From Alistipes sp. (lineage in GTDB: Bacteria > Bacteroidota > Bacteroidia > Bacteroidales > Rikenellaceae), in NCBI GenBank assembly GCA_017646785.1, contig JAGCLX010000085.1, forward strand, positions 1 through 5,658: DNA of 5,658 nucleotides, given 5' to 3'. Below are positions 5,316-5,658 of this stretch, piece by piece. A program made the position numbers and the translations under genes. Numbering within the stretch: the stretch's first letter is position 1; each line of letters starts with the position of its first letter. The notes under the pieces are model-generated. The model was not told where the DNA came from. It made no database searches and saw nothing but the letters and a program-made list of their open reading frames with translations.

Positions 5316-5658
5316 ATGCAACCTTATACCATAATTTTGGATAGCGATTTTTCGGAGCTTTGGCGCTATAATATCGTTGTTATGTGCAGCGTTTTGCGCG
5401 ATGGCCAGGAGGTGGAATTCCTGAAGCACTCCTCGGAGATAGCCCCTGTGGGTGCTGAACTAAAGGAGATGCCGCGAGGCTACAACGCCAACCGCAGGGT
5501 GGAGCTTCGCACCCAGGAGGCTACGGCTCTTACCTTATATATATATGTAGTGCCCCACACGCTGCCCATGACCGCGGATGTTGCGGAGGCCAAGCCCTTT
5601 GAGATGATTATCGAGGTGTTGCATGGCGCCGAGCAGGCCTATCGCAAGAGGGTGGAGG
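5316..5658 (+). CDS. Hypothetical protein, 3' end outside the window
   Basis: An open frame runs from the ATG at 5316 to the window edge without a stop (114 codons seen). It begins MQPYTIILDSDFSELWRYNI and continues with alternating hydrophobic segments, for example ALTLYIYVVPHTLPM (about 71-85) and PFEMIIEVLHG (about 93-103). This suggests a cytoplasmic protein with a beta-rich N-terminus. It has no signal peptide, membrane helix or motif that I recognise, and I cannot name a family. Its reality is supported by the length of the open frame, third-position G/C use like its neighbours (AAG, GAG, CTG, GCC codons), a possible -7 box at 5280-5287 and the divergent arrangement with yceD. The ATG lacks a Shine-Dalgarno sequence. 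Since the rest of the gene is not visible, the domain composition of the full protein is unknown. Confidence 0.8.
   Translation, partial: MQPYTIILDSDFSELWRYNIVVMCSVLRDGQEVEFLKHSSEIAPVGAELKEMPRGYNANRRVELRTQEATALTLYIYVVPHTLPMTADVAEAKPFEMIIEVLHGAEQAYRKRVE

Noticed and set aside
5535..5546. Short TA repeat (TATATATATATG) as a phase-variation tract
   Set aside because: It reads as ordinary codons (Leu-Tyr-Ile-Tyr-Val) within the open frame, and a 2-bp unit with about five copies is too short to suggest active slippage.

Overview
The window looks like chromosomal DNA of a Bacteroidales bacterium, most likely Alistipes or a close relative (Rikenellaceae). The support is indirect. The histidine kinase goes from a membrane segment straight to its HisKA domain. 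There are two Cys-anchored lipoproteins, one with a GIN (DUF2807) domain. The L32 protein is zinc-binding. No start codon has a clear Shine-Dalgarno sequence, and two sites match the Bacteroidetes -7 promoter consensus TAnnTTTG. The genus is inferred from general resemblance, not from a search.

Layout: bases 1-1678 (+) hold the 3' part of a sensor histidine kinase gene and a complete OmpR-type response regulator gene, overlapping by 11 bp. A strong, probably bidirectional terminator (1677-1722) separates them from a convergent pair on the minus strand. That pair is an unrecognised lipoprotein with an acidic linker (3153-2545) followed by a GIN-domain lipoprotein (2513-1755), 31 bp apart and probably cotranscribed. 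Upstream of them, also on the minus strand, is plsX (4266-3220), closed by its own terminator (3170-3205). Further upstream are rpmF (4576-4391) and a DUF177/YceD gene (5222-4662), closed by a terminator at 4341-4376. A gene of unknown function starts at 5316 on the plus strand, diverges from yceD, and runs off the window end.

How the genes work together: the yceD-rpmF-plsX neighbourhood is an ancient arrangement linking the large ribosomal subunit to phospholipid synthesis. Here plsX is cut off from rpmF by a terminator, and no fabH follows plsX. The two-component system and the lipoproteins are envelope functions, but nothing in the sequence shows that this system controls these lipoproteins. 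A Bacteroides-type promoter (TTTG, 20-nt spacer, TAAATTTG) sits just upstream of yceD and fixes its start at the ATG at 5222, not the TTG at 5243.

No tRNA, rRNA, CRISPR array, insertion sequence or attachment site was seen. The window is mostly ordinary core-genome material. Its least explained parts are the acidic-linker lipoprotein, the truncated gene at the right end and the unusual wiring of plsX.
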